A DNA stretch of 64,000 bases, from contig JBAQPU010000032.1 in assembly GCA_049306095.1 (NCBI GenBank), forward strand, positions 12,382-76,381, written 5' to 3'. The DNA comes from UBA2336 sp049306095. GTDB taxonomy: Bacteria > Bacteroidota > Bacteroidia > Cytophagales > Cyclobacteriaceae. A program made the translations under genes and the position numbers. Below are positions 16,791-26,099 of this stretch, piece by piece; the stretch's first letter is position 1; the number at the start of each line of letters is the position of its first letter. The notes beneath the pieces are model-generated. The model saw only the letters and a list, made by a program, of their open reading frames with translations. It had not been told where the DNA came from and searched no databases.

Positions 16791-18221
16791 ATGGAAACAT
16801 TTAATAAAAAATCTACACTGCTTTGGCTCCTTACCGTGCTGGCGGTATTTCTGGTGGCTATCATTTTTGGTGTCACCATGCGAATGGGGCAGGCTAAAAT
16901 GGTTGAGCTAAGCCCATTAAATTTTTATGTACTGATGACCTCCCACGGGTTGTTAATGGCGGGTGTTTGGTTTGTAGCGGGTATGGCGGGTATCCAATAC
17001 ATCCTCAGTAAGTATATTGCGGTGCCACGGTGGGGCAGTGTGATTGCCTACGTTTGTACCTTATTGGGAGTAGTGTTGTTGTTGTTCTCAACCTTCTTCG
17101 CCAAGCTTCATGCCGGCTGGTATTTTCTTTATCCATTACCTTTTTATGCGAAGGGAATGGAAATCGGACCGCTTCTTTTTCTGATCGCACTCACTATACT
17201 CGGTGTTGGGTGGTTATTGTGGTCGTTGGTGTTACTGGCATCTATTCTTAAAAAATACACCGTTGCCCAGGCATTGGCGTGGCATCACCTCACAGGAAAA
17301 GCTGAACCCGCTGTTTCACCGTTTATCCTCATCTCATTCGTTTCGTTAATTGGAGTAACGTCCTGTATTCTTGCGGCAGTAGTTCTGCTGGTCTTGTATT
17401 ATGCAGAGATGTTGAGCACGGGCACCATATCCAACGATCCGTTGCTGATGAAAAACCTGACCTTCTTTTTCGGTCACACACTCGTCAACGAAATGCTTTA
17501 TTTAGGGTTAGCAGTTCTGTATGAATTGTTCCCAAAAATGGCCGGTAAGCCTGCGTACAAAACAAGTTGGTATGTTGCCTTATCATGGAATGCGACCTTG
17601 CTAATTGTGTTGTTCGCCTACTTCCATCACCTGTACATGGACTTTGCCCAACCGGTAGCCTTTCAGTATATCGGACAAATCATGTCGTGGTTTGCACCGC
17701 TGCCCGCTGCCGTTGTTACGATCTTTTCTGTCCTCACAACCATTTACCGTTCAAATATGAAATGGAGCCTGGCCGCGTTGTTGTATTTTTTTGGTGTGAT
17801 GTTCTGGGCGATCGGAGGGGTGGGGGCCATTTTAGATGCGGTAATCGCCAACAACCTGGTGCTGCACAATACCCAATGGGTGCCTGCGCATTTTCATACG
17901 TATAATTTACTGGGCAATGTGTTTTTCAGTTTAGCATTTGCCAGTTGGTTTGCCGATGAAATCGGAAATAATAAGATTAAGCCAGCCATGGTGAAAGCCA
18001 TATTCAGTCTATTGGTAATCGGTGGAGTTGGTTTTGTGATCGCCTTTTATCTGGGTGGAGCGCTTTCTGTTCCGCGAAGGGTAGATATGTACAATGAAGT
18101 GGTAAGCGAAGGTGTTTCACTAGCTCAAATGGCTGTTGTTTTTGCCTCCTTGTATCTGGTCGGTATGGTTATGTATACCATTGATTTTACAAAACGATGT
18201 GCGGGGCAATTATTTTCCTGA
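16791..18221 (+). CDS. Heme-copper subunit I lacking the oxidase tyrosine; probable nitric oxide reductase
   Basis: This 476-residue protein has about 12-13 helices. All metal histidines are present: H52 (SHGLLM, low-spin heme), H229, H279 and H280 (CuB), H367 and H369 (HFH, high- and low-spin heme). In aa3 and ba3 oxidases the residue four after the first CuB histidine is the cross-linked tyrosine; in cNOR it is glutamate. Here the segment reads GHTLVNEML, so that position is N233, with E234 next. Without the tyrosine, oxygen reduction is unlikely and NO reduction is the best guess. Alternative NOR families with CuA subunits and unusual active sites (eNOR, sNOR, gNOR, nNOR) have been proposed in the literature, and this may be one of them. 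It lies with CuA, SCO and nitrate reductase genes. Confidence 0.8.
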   Translation: METFNKKSTLLWLLTVLAVFLVAIIFGVTMRMGQAKMVELSPLNFYVLMTSHGLLMAGVWFVAGMAGIQYILSKYIAVPRWGSVIAYVCTLLGVVLLLFSTFFAKLHAGWYFLYPLPFYAKGMEIGPLLFLIALTILGVGWLLWSLVLLASILKKYTVAQALAWHHLTGKAEPAVSPFILISFVSLIGVTSCILAAVVLLVLYYAEMLSTGTISNDPLLMKNLTFFFGHTLVNEMLYLGLAVLYELFPKMAGKPAYKTSWYVALSWNATLLIVLFAYFHHLYMDFAQPVAFQYIGQIMSWFAPLPAAVVTIFSVLTTIYRSNMKWSLAALLYFFGVMFWAIGGVGAILDAVIANNLVLHNTQWVPAHFHTYNLLGNVFFSLAFASWFADEIGNNKIKPAMVKAIFSLLVIGGVGFVIAFYLGGALSVPRRVDMYNEVVSEGVSLAQMAVVFASLYLVGMVMYTIDFTKRCAGQLFS

Positions 18222-18949
18222 GTGTTTTGTCGTGGCAGCCGCAGGATGAAATGAAATACCTGCTTACGAAGATACCGGACGCTGAAATTATTGTTTCAGA
18301 TTCTGTTTCAAAAAATATTTCAAATTGGTACACACAAAAACCAGTAGTGATAACACTTGCTTACAGTCGATGTCCGGGGGTGTGTAACCCCTACCTCGTG
18401 CAAATCCGCGATCACATTACCCTGCAGGGCGCTGCCATAAAAGATTTTCAGATGATGGTGCTTAGTTTTGATCCACACGATACTCCGTCACAGCTTTACA
18501 AACTGGCGGGTTTTACGGATGAGAATCCACCACCCGCCAACTGGACGTTTGGCGTTATAACGAATGAAAGTAAGGCAACCTTGTTGTCATCGCTTGGCTT
18601 TCAAGTAAAAACCGAAGGCGAGTTGTACGATCACAACACGGTGCTGGCCTTGATTAATACTGACGGCAAAATTCTTCAGCGAATTGAAGGCCTGCCGGCA
18701 AACATGCAATGGAATCGCCTCTTTAAGGAATTGACAAATGAATTTGTACCGGTTTATTCCACGCTTGATACCAATGTTTGGACGAGCTGTTTCCGGTACG
18801 ATCCGGCCAGCGGCACATGGCAAATGAACTGGGGACTGATGATGATTCTTATTCCGTCAGTCACCACAGTCTTTTTAATTATACTCCTGCAAATGGTCAC
18901 CCAACGGGCACGAAAGAGAAACAGTCATTCAACTTTAATCCATAACTAA
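18197..18949 (+). CDS. SCO1/SenC-type copper chaperone
   Basis: This 250-residue protein has an N-terminal hydrophobic stretch, a thioredoxin fold and a C-terminal helix (about 210-235). The copper site is C59-P-G-V-C63 plus H146 in LYDHNTVL, as in SCO proteins that load CuA. Its start overlaps the end of subunit I by 25 bases, so the two are translated together. It should insert copper into the CuA subunit encoded at 16225. The additional C-terminal membrane helix is less usual for SCO proteins. Confidence 0.85.
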   Translation: MCGAIIFLSVLSWQPQDEMKYLLTKIPDAEIIVSDSVSKNISNWYTQKPVVITLAYSRCPGVCNPYLVQIRDHITLQGAAIKDFQMMVLSFDPHDTPSQLYKLAGFTDENPPPANWTFGVITNESKATLLSSLGFQVKTEGELYDHNTVLALINTDGKILQRIEGLPANMQWNRLFKELTNEFVPVYSTLDTNVWTSCFRYDPASGTWQMNWGLMMILIPSVTTVFLIILLQMVTQRARKRNSHSTLIHN

Positions 18950-18951
18950 CC

Positions 18952-19239
18952 ATGAATACCCTGAGCCAGCTTTCATTTTTTGGATGGAACCACATTCTCC
19001 TTCAGAGTGTTGCCAGTCCTTTTCAAATGGATGTGATCCTGTACCTGCTGGTGGCCGTCCTTGTACTCACCATTATTGTTGTGTTTTATATATATATGGC
19101 ATTGCAAATTTTGGTGAAGTCTGGCGGAATGAATGAGCCCCTTGATGAAGGACTTTCGATTGAGTGGGTTAAACTTTTGTTTGTATTAACAATTGGTTTG
19201 GGATTGATCGGGTTATACATCTTTTCGAAGTTTGGGTAG
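18952..19239 (+). CDS. Small membrane protein of the CuA/HCO operon
   Basis: This 95-residue protein begins two bases after the SCO stop. It has two hydrophobic helices (about 27-52 and 69-92) joined by an acidic loop, MNEPLDEGLS. No family is recognised. By position it may be an extra subunit or assembly factor of the putative NO reductase. Confidence 0.6.
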   Translation: MNTLSQLSFFGWNHILLQSVASPFQMDVILYLLVAVLVLTIIVVFYIYMALQILVKSGGMNEPLDEGLSIEWVKLLFVLTIGLGLIGLYIFSKFG

Positions 19240-19452
19240 CAGAAAAGGTACATCCACAAGGGCACACACATCCTCACCAACGGATAAGGTGTTTGCAGTT
19301 TGACTTTCAACACAAAATACATTGCCGCCTTTTATGGCCTCAAAATGGCAATCGTATGTTTCAAGCCTGACCATTGGCAAAAGTTGAAATTGGTTAAATC
19401 AAAAACGTTTGATCATAAACAATATATACCAACAAGCTAAACTATAACTTTG

Positions 19453-19890
19453 ATGAAAGAGCGAGTCATATTATCGAAAGCCGACCCGGCTGCCTACAAA
19501 GCCATGATAGGTCTGGAGGACTATCTGGCAGAAAGCGGCCTTGACAAAAAATTATATGAACTTATAAAAACTCGTGCTTCCCAGATTAACGGTTGCGCCT
19601 ATTGCATTAATATGCATGTGCGCGATGCCATGAAAATCGGTGAAACTGCCCAGCGATTATTTTTACTGGATGCCTGGCGGGAGACTGATCTTTTTACCGA
19701 GAAAGAAAGAGCAGTCTTGGCGCTCACCGAAGCTATGACCCTAATCGCAACCAAAGAAGTAACAGATGAAATATATAATACCGCTAAGAAACATTTAACA
19801 GACAAAGAGTTTGCTGCTGTAATCATGGCGGTGGTGGCCATTAACGGGTGGAACAGAATATCCATTACCACGCGAACCCCTCTGGATTAG
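19453..19890 (+). CDS. AhpD-like carboxymuconolactone decarboxylase family protein
   Basis: This 145-residue protein has the AhpD core LIKTRASQINGCAYCINMH, in which CAYC is the redox pair and the following histidine is conserved. Such proteins reduce peroxides with help from a thiol partner. ATG at 19453 matches where homologues begin (MKERVI...). The bases just before it, TAACTTTG, fit a -7 box but touch the start codon, so either the transcript is leaderless or the box is chance. It may be a stand-alone gene before the PLP decarboxylase. Confidence 0.8.
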   Translation: MKERVILSKADPAAYKAMIGLEDYLAESGLDKKLYELIKTRASQINGCAYCINMHVRDAMKIGETAQRLFLLDAWRETDLFTEKERAVLALTEAMTLIATKEVTDEIYNTAKKHLTDKEFAAVIMAVVAINGWNRISITTRTPLD

Positions 19891-19938
19891 CCTTGATGCT
19901 TTTCCGGAATTACTTTTCATTATTAATGCAACGCCAGA

Positions 19939-21378
19939 ATGGACTTAAAATCAATAGTCGAAAAACTTAATCAATTAGATACTGTAAGCAACGAACTCGA
20001 TGTGTCTGAGGCAGGACGATCTGAAATGATCCATCAGGTGACGGATTATACAAATGGTTTTATTTCAGATTTGGAAAAGGTAAAAGGATTCAACGATAGA
20101 AAAGAGGGAAACCTTGCTATTAAGAATTTAAAATCATCGCTACCCGAATTGCTGCGAACCTACCAGAAGGAGGTTGCTGAAACGGGGATTAACGCGGCCT
20201 CACCCAAGCACCTGGGGTATATTCCGGGTGGCGGGGTTTTTACGGCAGCCCTTGCCGATTTTCTTGCTGCCGTTACCAATCCGTTTTCCAGTGTATACTT
20301 TGCCTCTCCGGGTGCGGCTACCATAGAAAACGAAGTGATCAACTGGCTTAAATCTGTTTTCTCATTTCCCGAGCATGCCGTTGGCTGTTTAACATCGGGC
20401 GGCTCACTATCAACCCTGATCGCACTTACCGCAGCCCGTGACAGGTTCAAAATCAAGAATGAATTGATTCCGAAAAGTGTTGTGTACCTCAGCGAGCAGG
20501 TGCATCATTCCACACAAAAAGCGTTGAGAATTATTGGTTTGGAAGATGTAATTATACGTTACGTTCCTGTTGGCGATAAGCACAAGATTAAGACGGACGC
20601 TTTAACCGGATTAATTGAAAGAGACAGCAAGGATGGTTTGAATCCGTTCCTGGTGATTGCAACTGCCGGGACTACCGATACGGGAGCAATAGATCCTTTA
20701 GACGATATTGCCAGCATCGCGGATAATTTCAAATTATGGTTTCATGTAGATGCCGCGTATGGCGGTTTCTTTATTTTATCATCAAAGAAAGATTTATTCA
20801 AAGGAATTGAAAGAGCTGATTCGCTTATCGTAGACCCGCACAAAGGGCTGTTTCTTCCTTATGGCGTAGGAGCCGTGCTGGTGAAAGACAGCCATGCGGT
20901 GCTTCACTCACATTACTACACCGCCAACTACATGCAAGATGGGCGAAATGAAGAACTGTTGAAAAGTCCTGCAAACCTTTCGCCTGAATTAACGAAACAT
21001 TTTCGCGGCCTTCGGGTTTGGCTGCCGTTGCAATTTCATGGCATAGAACCTTTCAGGGCCTGTTTGGAGGAAAAGCTTTTGCTGGTTTATTACTTCAGAA
21101 TCAAATTGATCGAACGTGGATTTTCTTTTGGGCCGGAGCCTGACTTATCGGTAAGTTATTTCTGGTACCCATTTGCGTCTGATGAAGACCGGCAGAATCG
21201 GCAACTCATGGAGGCTATCCACAAAGATGGTTCTGTATTTTTAAGTTCCTCTGTTATTCACGGTCGGTTTGTAATACGAATTGCCATTTTAGCATTCCGT
21301 ACAAAAAAGAAAACCATTGATGAGGCAGTTGAAATGATTGAACGGAGTTTGAATAAATTGTTGCAATCCGCAAATTGA
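19939..21378 (+). CDS. PLP-dependent group II decarboxylase (aromatic amino acid/glutamate type)
   Basis: This 479-residue protein has the fold type I decarboxylase motifs. HVDAAYGGF carries the aspartate that pairs with the pyridine nitrogen, and DPHKGLFLPYG carries the Schiff-base lysine. SPGAATIENEVINWL and TSGGSLSTLIAL precede them, as in aromatic-L-amino-acid decarboxylases. It would remove CO2 from an amino acid such as tyrosine, tryptophan or a related compound; the substrate cannot be chosen from the sequence. The alpha/beta hydrolase gene starts 9 bases downstream. Confidence 0.85.
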   Translation: MDLKSIVEKLNQLDTVSNELDVSEAGRSEMIHQVTDYTNGFISDLEKVKGFNDRKEGNLAIKNLKSSLPELLRTYQKEVAETGINAASPKHLGYIPGGGVFTAALADFLAAVTNPFSSVYFASPGAATIENEVINWLKSVFSFPEHAVGCLTSGGSLSTLIALTAARDRFKIKNELIPKSVVYLSEQVHHSTQKALRIIGLEDVIIRYVPVGDKHKIKTDALTGLIERDSKDGLNPFLVIATAGTTDTGAIDPLDDIASIADNFKLWFHVDAAYGGFFILSSKKDLFKGIERADSLIVDPHKGLFLPYGVGAVLVKDSHAVLHSHYYTANYMQDGRNEELLKSPANLSPELTKHFRGLRVWLPLQFHGIEPFRACLEEKLLLVYYFRIKLIERGFSFGPEPDLSVSYFWYPFASDEDRQNRQLMEAIHKDGSVFLSSSVIHGRFVIRIAILAFRTKKKTIDEAVEMIERSLNKLLQSAN

Positions 21379-21387
21379 AACTATTGA

Positions 21388-21915
21388 ATGAAAAAACTAA
21401 TTATCCTTTCGGATATGTGGGGAAGCGCAAAGTCAGACTGGATGTCACTGTACACTTCTGCACTTGCAACCTATTGTGAAATAAAATACTACGACTGTCG
21501 TGAGTTGGGAGATATTCCAAATAGTATTCAGGAAAAAGAAGCACTCCACATGTACTTCATAAACGGAGGTGTGGAAAAAGCAAAAACCAAACTGCTTCAC
21601 TTAGTAAAGGAAACTCACTCGATTTTAGGATTTAGCATTGGAGGATATTTAGCGTGGAGGGCATGTTTGGCCGGTTTGAGAACTGAAAACATCTTTGCCA
21701 TATCGTCAACGAGGCTTAGATACGAGACCGAAAAACCGACATCCCGGATCGAATTGTTTTATGGTGATGAGGATTTACTGCGCCCCTCTGATGATTGGAT
21801 GAGGAGTATGCAAATAGGGAGAAGACTGTTTAATAACGAGGGACATGATATGTACTTGAAAAAGGATGTTTCTGAAGTTATCTGTAAAAGCATCATATCC
21901 GTTTTGAGAGCTTGA
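21388..21915 (+). CDS. Small alpha/beta-hydrolase-like protein
   Basis: This 175-residue protein has the nucleophile elbow GFSIGGYLAW, an acidic residue in YGDEDLLRP and a histidine in EGHDMY, in the right order for a Ser-Asp-His triad. It is short for the fold, with no lid insertion. The substrate is unknown. It is probably co-transcribed with the decarboxylase. Confidence 0.6.
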   Translation: MKKLIILSDMWGSAKSDWMSLYTSALATYCEIKYYDCRELGDIPNSIQEKEALHMYFINGGVEKAKTKLLHLVKETHSILGFSIGGYLAWRACLAGLRTENIFAISSTRLRYETEKPTSRIELFYGDEDLLRPSDDWMRSMQIGRRLFNNEGHDMYLKKDVSEVICKSIISVLRA

Positions 21916-22338
21916 TGATGGCTTCTAATATGACGCAACGCAACAACTGATATAGCGTTTACCCCTTAGTTGCCAGCCATAGGGTCAGGACAAATTGGTT
22001 TTCAAACAAAAACGGCTGACGACTTCCTAATAAAGATTTCCCACGCGGACAAGTGAACGGCTTCGGGACAACTTGGACTTGAGAAAATCAATAACGTTGG
22101 ACAGAATAAAAATTAATACAGCCGACCCGGAGTTTACCCCGCACCAGCGGGGCTTTTTTAAGAAGAGTTCCTCTCCGAATTACACCGCTCATTTGGCACA
22201 TGCCACAGCCGCGCAAACCCACCGCGACACCAAAGCTATGGCAAGAGCCAAATCCCCAGCGCACCAGAGAATCAAAACCACCAAATTCATTCAAATTTTA
22301 CGTATTTTGACCGTTTGAATCGAACTCAATAATAAAGA
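21916..22338. other. Gene-free left border of the restriction-modification island
   Basis: These 423 bases separate the hydrolase gene from hsdR. Apart from the strong terminator at 22137-22158 I see no gene. An open frame at 22073-22318 has unlikely composition and lies across the terminator. The part near 21940 (ACGCAACAACTGATATAGCG) looks like the degenerate debris often found at island borders in Bacteroidota. No direct repeat matching the right border was found by eye. Confidence 0.5.
22137..22158 (+). terminator. Rho-independent terminator before hsdR
   Basis: CCCCGC pairs perfectly with GCGGGG around the four-base loop ACCA and is followed by CTTTTTT. This is a classic intrinsic terminator on the forward strand. 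It isolates the restriction island from the decarboxylase-hydrolase transcript. Confidence 0.85.
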
Positions 22339-25128
22339 GTGAAAAACGAAAAGCTGACACGGAAGGAAATCATCGACTTGCGACTAAAACAAGCAGGTTG
22401 GAATGTGACTGACCGAACTCAGGTAACCGAGGAGTTTGATATTCACCTGACAGTTGTTGAAGAACCAACAACTCCATACGCAGGACATCAATTCAGCGAC
22501 TATGTTTTATTAGGCAAAGACGGAAAGCCGCTTGCAGTAGTTGAAGCTAAAAAGACTGCTGTTGATGCAGCCATTGGACGAGAGCAAGCCAAACAATATT
22601 GCTACAACATTCAGACAACGCAAGGCGGAGAATTGCCATTCTGTTTCTATACAAATGGACACGACATCTTTTTCTGGGACTTGGATAACTACCCGCCCAA
22701 AAAAGTTTACGGATTTCCAACTCGTAACGACCTTGAACGATACGCTTACATTCGCAGAGCGAGAAAAACCTTAGCCGGTGAACTCATCAACACTAAAATT
22801 GCCGGACGTAATTATCAGGTAGCTTCTATCCGTGCCGTGATGGAAGCGGTTGAAAAACGAAAACGCAAGTTCTTGTTGGTGATGGCAACCGGAACAGGAA
22901 AGACCAGAACTTGTATTGCCTTGGTTGATGCACTCATGCGAGCAGGTTGGGCTGAACGGGTTTTGTTTCTGGTTGACAGAATTGCGTTACGCGACCAGAC
23001 TTTGGAAGCATTTAAAGAACATCTTCCAAACGAACCCCGTTGGCCAAAGCAAGGTGAAAAAGAAATTGCAACTGACAGACGGGTTTATGTTTCCACCTAT
23101 CCGACAATGTTGAACATCATTCGTGATGAGAATAAATCTTTAAGCCCTCACTTCTTTGACCTGATTGTAGTAGATGAAAGCCATCGAAGCATTTACAATA
23201 CGTATCAGGAAATTCTCGATTACTTCAATACCATCACACTTGGGTTAACAGCAACACCAACGGATGTAATTGACCACAACACTTTTCAGTTGTTTGAAAC
23301 CGAAGATGGAGTTCCCACATTTGCGTATTCGTATGAAGAAGCCGTAGACCATATCCCTCCTTTCTTGTGCAATTTTCAGGTGATGAAAATCAAGTCCAAG
23401 TTTCAGGATGAAGGGATTAGCAAACGAACCATTTCACTGGAAGACCAGCAGAAACTAATGCTGGAAGGAAAAGAGATTGAAGAAATCAATTATGAAGGGA
23501 CTGACATTGAAAAGAAAGTCATCAATAAAGGAACCAATGCGCTGATAGTTCGGGAGTTCATGGAAGAGTGTATTAAAGACGCAAATGGTGTGTTACCCGG
23601 AAAAACCATTTTCTTTTGCGCTACAAAAGCACATGCAAGACGAATGGAAGAAATCTTCGATTCGCTTTATCCTGAATACAAAGGTGAATTAGCAAAAGTA
23701 TTGGTCAGTGAAGACCCGCGAGTTTATGGCAAAGGTGGATTGCTCGACCAGTTCACCAACAACGATATGCCACGAGTGGCAATTAGTGTTGACATGTTAG
23801 ACACCGGAATTGATGTTCGTGAATTGGTTAATCTTGTTTTCGCAAAACCTGTTTACAGTTACACCAAGTTTTGGCAGATGATTGGTCGGGGAACTCGATT
23901 GCTTGAAAAAGATAAAATAAAACCGTGGTGTACAGAAAAGGACACCTTCCTTATTCTTGATTGTTGGGACAACTTTGAGTACTTCAAACTCAATCCGAGA
24001 GGTAAAGAACTAAAAGCTCAAATCCCATTGCCTGTTCGGTTGTTTGGTGTTCGGTTAGAGAAAATTCAAGAAGCCCAGAATCAAGGCAAGAGTGAAATCG
24101 CACAAAAAGAAATTAAGAAAATCAGGAAGCAAGTTGAAGGCCTTCCTAAAAATTCAGTAGTCATTCTGGATGCCAAACATGAATTGCAACGACTAGACGA
24201 TGAAAACTTCTGGAACAACCTGACTTCAGACAAAATTGAGTTTCTGGAAGGTGTAGTGAAACCACTTTTCAGAACGGTTGCCGATGCCGATTTCAAAGCC
24301 ATGCGTTTTGAGAAAGATATAGTTGAAGCCTCGCTCGCGCAGTTAGCTGAGGAGAAAGAAAAATTTGAAACACTAAAGGAAAGTATTGTTGAAGAAATTG
24401 GGGAGTTGCCGTTAAGTGTAAACATTGTAGCCAAAGAAGAACCGCTTATCAGGCAATCTCAATCAAACCATTTCTGGTCAACCGTAACGGATGAAAAACT
24501 GGATGAGTTGATTAACAAACTTTCTCCGTTAATGAAATTCCGTGAAGCGGTAATTCCATTGGCGCCTGCTAAGTTCAACTTCAAAGACCTTGTAAGTGAA
24601 AAGGAGTTCGTTGAGTTTGGGCCACAGCATGAGGCATTAAGTGTTGCCAAGTATCGTGAGTTAGTAGAACAAAAGGTTAACGAGTTAGTTTCGAGCAGTC
24701 CCATTCTGCAAAAGGTAAAGCAAGGGTTGGACATCACGCCAGAAGAAGCCGAACAATTAGCAGAAGAACTTCACAACGAGCATCCGCACATTACAATCGG
24801 TTTGCTTCGAAAAGTTTACAACCACCGCAAAGCCGAGCTGGTACAATTCATTAAACACATTTTGGGAATTCAAGTTCTCGAAACATTTGCGGAGACCGTA
24901 ACTAAATCATTTGACGATTTTGTGAATAAACATAGTTATCTCACAAGCCGCCAGTTGCAGTTTTTAGATTTGCTGAAAAACTTTGTATTGGATAAAGGTG
25001 AAGTCACCAAGCGAAACCTGATTGAATCACCTTTTACGATGATTCACCCGGAAGGCATTCGGGGTGTATTCAGCAACAAGGAAATAGATGAAATAATTGA
25101 GTTGACAAATAAAATATTGGCCGCGTGA
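22339..25128 (+). CDS. hsdR: Type I restriction enzyme subunit R (HsdR)
   Basis: This 929-residue protein starts at GTG 22339. The N-terminal nuclease domain has the PD-(D/E)xK ending VVEAKKT with GREQAKQY (about 72-90). The translocase follows with Walker A MATGTGKTRT, the DESH form of motif II (VVDESHRS), GLTATP and the helicase C-terminal motif QMIGRGTRL. The C-terminal region is helical and would dock on the methylase. HsdR cuts unmodified DNA after ATP-driven translocation. Compared with EcoKI HsdR it is shorter, as in many Bacteroidota. It is followed by two hairpins and accessory genes rather than directly by hsdM. Confidence 0.9.
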   Translation: MKNEKLTRKEIIDLRLKQAGWNVTDRTQVTEEFDIHLTVVEEPTTPYAGHQFSDYVLLGKDGKPLAVVEAKKTAVDAAIGREQAKQYCYNIQTTQGGELPFCFYTNGHDIFFWDLDNYPPKKVYGFPTRNDLERYAYIRRARKTLAGELINTKIAGRNYQVASIRAVMEAVEKRKRKFLLVMATGTGKTRTCIALVDALMRAGWAERVLFLVDRIALRDQTLEAFKEHLPNEPRWPKQGEKEIATDRRVYVSTYPTMLNIIRDENKSLSPHFFDLIVVDESHRSIYNTYQEILDYFNTITLGLTATPTDVIDHNTFQLFETEDGVPTFAYSYEEAVDHIPPFLCNFQVMKIKSKFQDEGISKRTISLEDQQKLMLEGKEIEEINYEGTDIEKKVINKGTNALIVREFMEECIKDANGVLPGKTIFFCATKAHARRMEEIFDSLYPEYKGELAKVLVSEDPRVYGKGGLLDQFTNNDMPRVAISVDMLDTGIDVRELVNLVFAKPVYSYTKFWQMIGRGTRLLEKDKIKPWCTEKDTFLILDCWDNFEYFKLNPRGKELKAQIPLPVRLFGVRLEKIQEAQNQGKSEIAQKEIKKIRKQVEGLPKNSVVILDAKHELQRLDDENFWNNLTSDKIEFLEGVVKPLFRTVADADFKAMRFEKDIVEASLAQLAEEKEKFETLKESIVEEIGELPLSVNIVAKEEPLIRQSQSNHFWSTVTDEKLDELINKLSPLMKFREAVIPLAPAKFNFKDLVSEKEFVEFGPQHEALSVAKYRELVEQKVNELVSSSPILQKVKQGLDITPEEAEQLAEELHNEHPHITIGLLRKVYNHRKAELVQFIKHILGIQVLETFAETVTKSFDDFVNKHSYLTSRQLQFLDLLKNFVLDKGEVTKRNLIESPFTMIHPEGIRGVFSNKEIDEIIELTNKILAA

Positions 25129-25190
25129 GTTGTCCCATAAAATCGGACAACCGAAATAGATATTGAAACCGTGACGGATTGTCACGGTTT
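25129..25190. repeat. Two adjacent perfect hairpins between hsdR and the Bro-N gene
   Basis: GTTGTCC pairs with GGACAAC (25129-25151, 9-base loop). AAACCGTGAC pairs with GTCACGGTTT (25166-25190, 10-bp stem, loop GGATT). The first begins directly after the hsdR stop. No T-run follows either, so they are more likely REP-like or mRNA-processing structures than terminators, though attenuation of the downstream genes is possible. Confidence 0.6.
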
Positions 25191-25209
25191 GAAGTAAACA
25201 ACAGAATAC

Positions 25210-26094
25210 ATGAGAAAACAGAATGAAATTAAGGTTTTTGAAGACAAGCAGGTAAGGTCTGTTTGGGACGCAGAACAAGAGAAATGGTATATCTCCATTG
25301 TTGATGTCATTGCAGTGTTGACTGAAAGTGTTGACCCCGCAGCGTATTGGAGAAAACTGAAACAAAGACTTAAGGAAGAAGGAAGTGAACTGTCCCAAAA
25401 AATCGAACAGTTGAAAATGGAAGCCCCGGACGGCAAAATGCGCTTAACCGATGTTGCCGATACCGAACAACTTTTCCGCCTCATTCAATCCATTCCATCG
25501 CCAAAGGCCGAGCCCTTTAAACTTTGGTTGGCGCAAGTTGCTTCTGAACGGCTTGACGAAATGCAAGACCCTGAATTATCCATCGACCGTGCTTTGCAAC
25601 AGTACTTGAATTTGGGCTATTCTGAAAACTGGATTAACCAACGCCTGAAAAGTATTGAAGTACGCAAGGAGTTAACCAACGAATGGAAAAAACGCGGACT
25701 GAAAGAAGGTGTTCATTTCGCCACGCTAACCGACATCATTACCAAAGCGTGGTCTGACAAAACCACGAAAGAATATAAAATCCTGAAAGGCCTGAAAAAA
25801 GAAAACCTTCGGGACAACATGACCAACACCGAACTGATTCTGAATATGTTGGCCGAGGCATCCGCGAAAGATATTTCGGAAGTCGTAAATCCAAAAACAT
25901 TTGATGAGAGTAAAGTAGTGGCCAAACAGGGCGGTACGGTTGCGCGAAAAGCACGGTTAGAACTGGAAGCGCGAACGGGAAAGAAAGTAGTGAGCTCACT
26001 CAATGCCAAAAAACTGTCGGAATCAGGATTAAAAAAATTAAAGGATGCACAGGATAAAGGAAAATCGGACAAAAGGGGAAGAAAACAAAAGTAA
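25210..26094 (+). CDS. Bro-N/DinD-like DNA-binding accessory protein of the RM island
   Basis: This 294-residue protein opens with the Bro-N pattern WDAEQEKWYISIVDVIAVLT and SVDPAAYWRKLKQRL. It continues with LTDVADTEQLFRLIQSIP and PKAEPFKLWLAQV, which match the Bro/DinD-like proteins often found inside type I systems. The C-terminus is Lys-rich (KKLKDAQDKGKSDKRG). The Bro-N fold binds DNA; a role in controlling or protecting the RM system is inferred only from its place between hsdR and hsdM. Confidence 0.75.
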   Translation: MRKQNEIKVFEDKQVRSVWDAEQEKWYISIVDVIAVLTESVDPAAYWRKLKQRLKEEGSELSQKIEQLKMEAPDGKMRLTDVADTEQLFRLIQSIPSPKAEPFKLWLAQVASERLDEMQDPELSIDRALQQYLNLGYSENWINQRLKSIEVRKELTNEWKKRGLKEGVHFATLTDIITKAWSDKTTKEYKILKGLKKENLRDNMTNTELILNMLAEASAKDISEVVNPKTFDESKVVAKQGGTVARKARLELEARTGKKVVSSLNAKKLSESGLKKLKDAQDKGKSDKRGRKQK

Positions 26095-26099
26095 TTCAA

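Noticed and set aside
16791..18221. Call as an ordinary ba3 or cbb3 cytochrome oxidase
   Set aside because: The helix VI tyrosine of ba3 is replaced by Asn, and cbb3 partners (CcoO, CcoP) are absent while CuA is present.
22073..22318. Open frame of 81 codons before hsdR
   Set aside because: It runs across a strong terminator, has no recognisable family and an odd composition.
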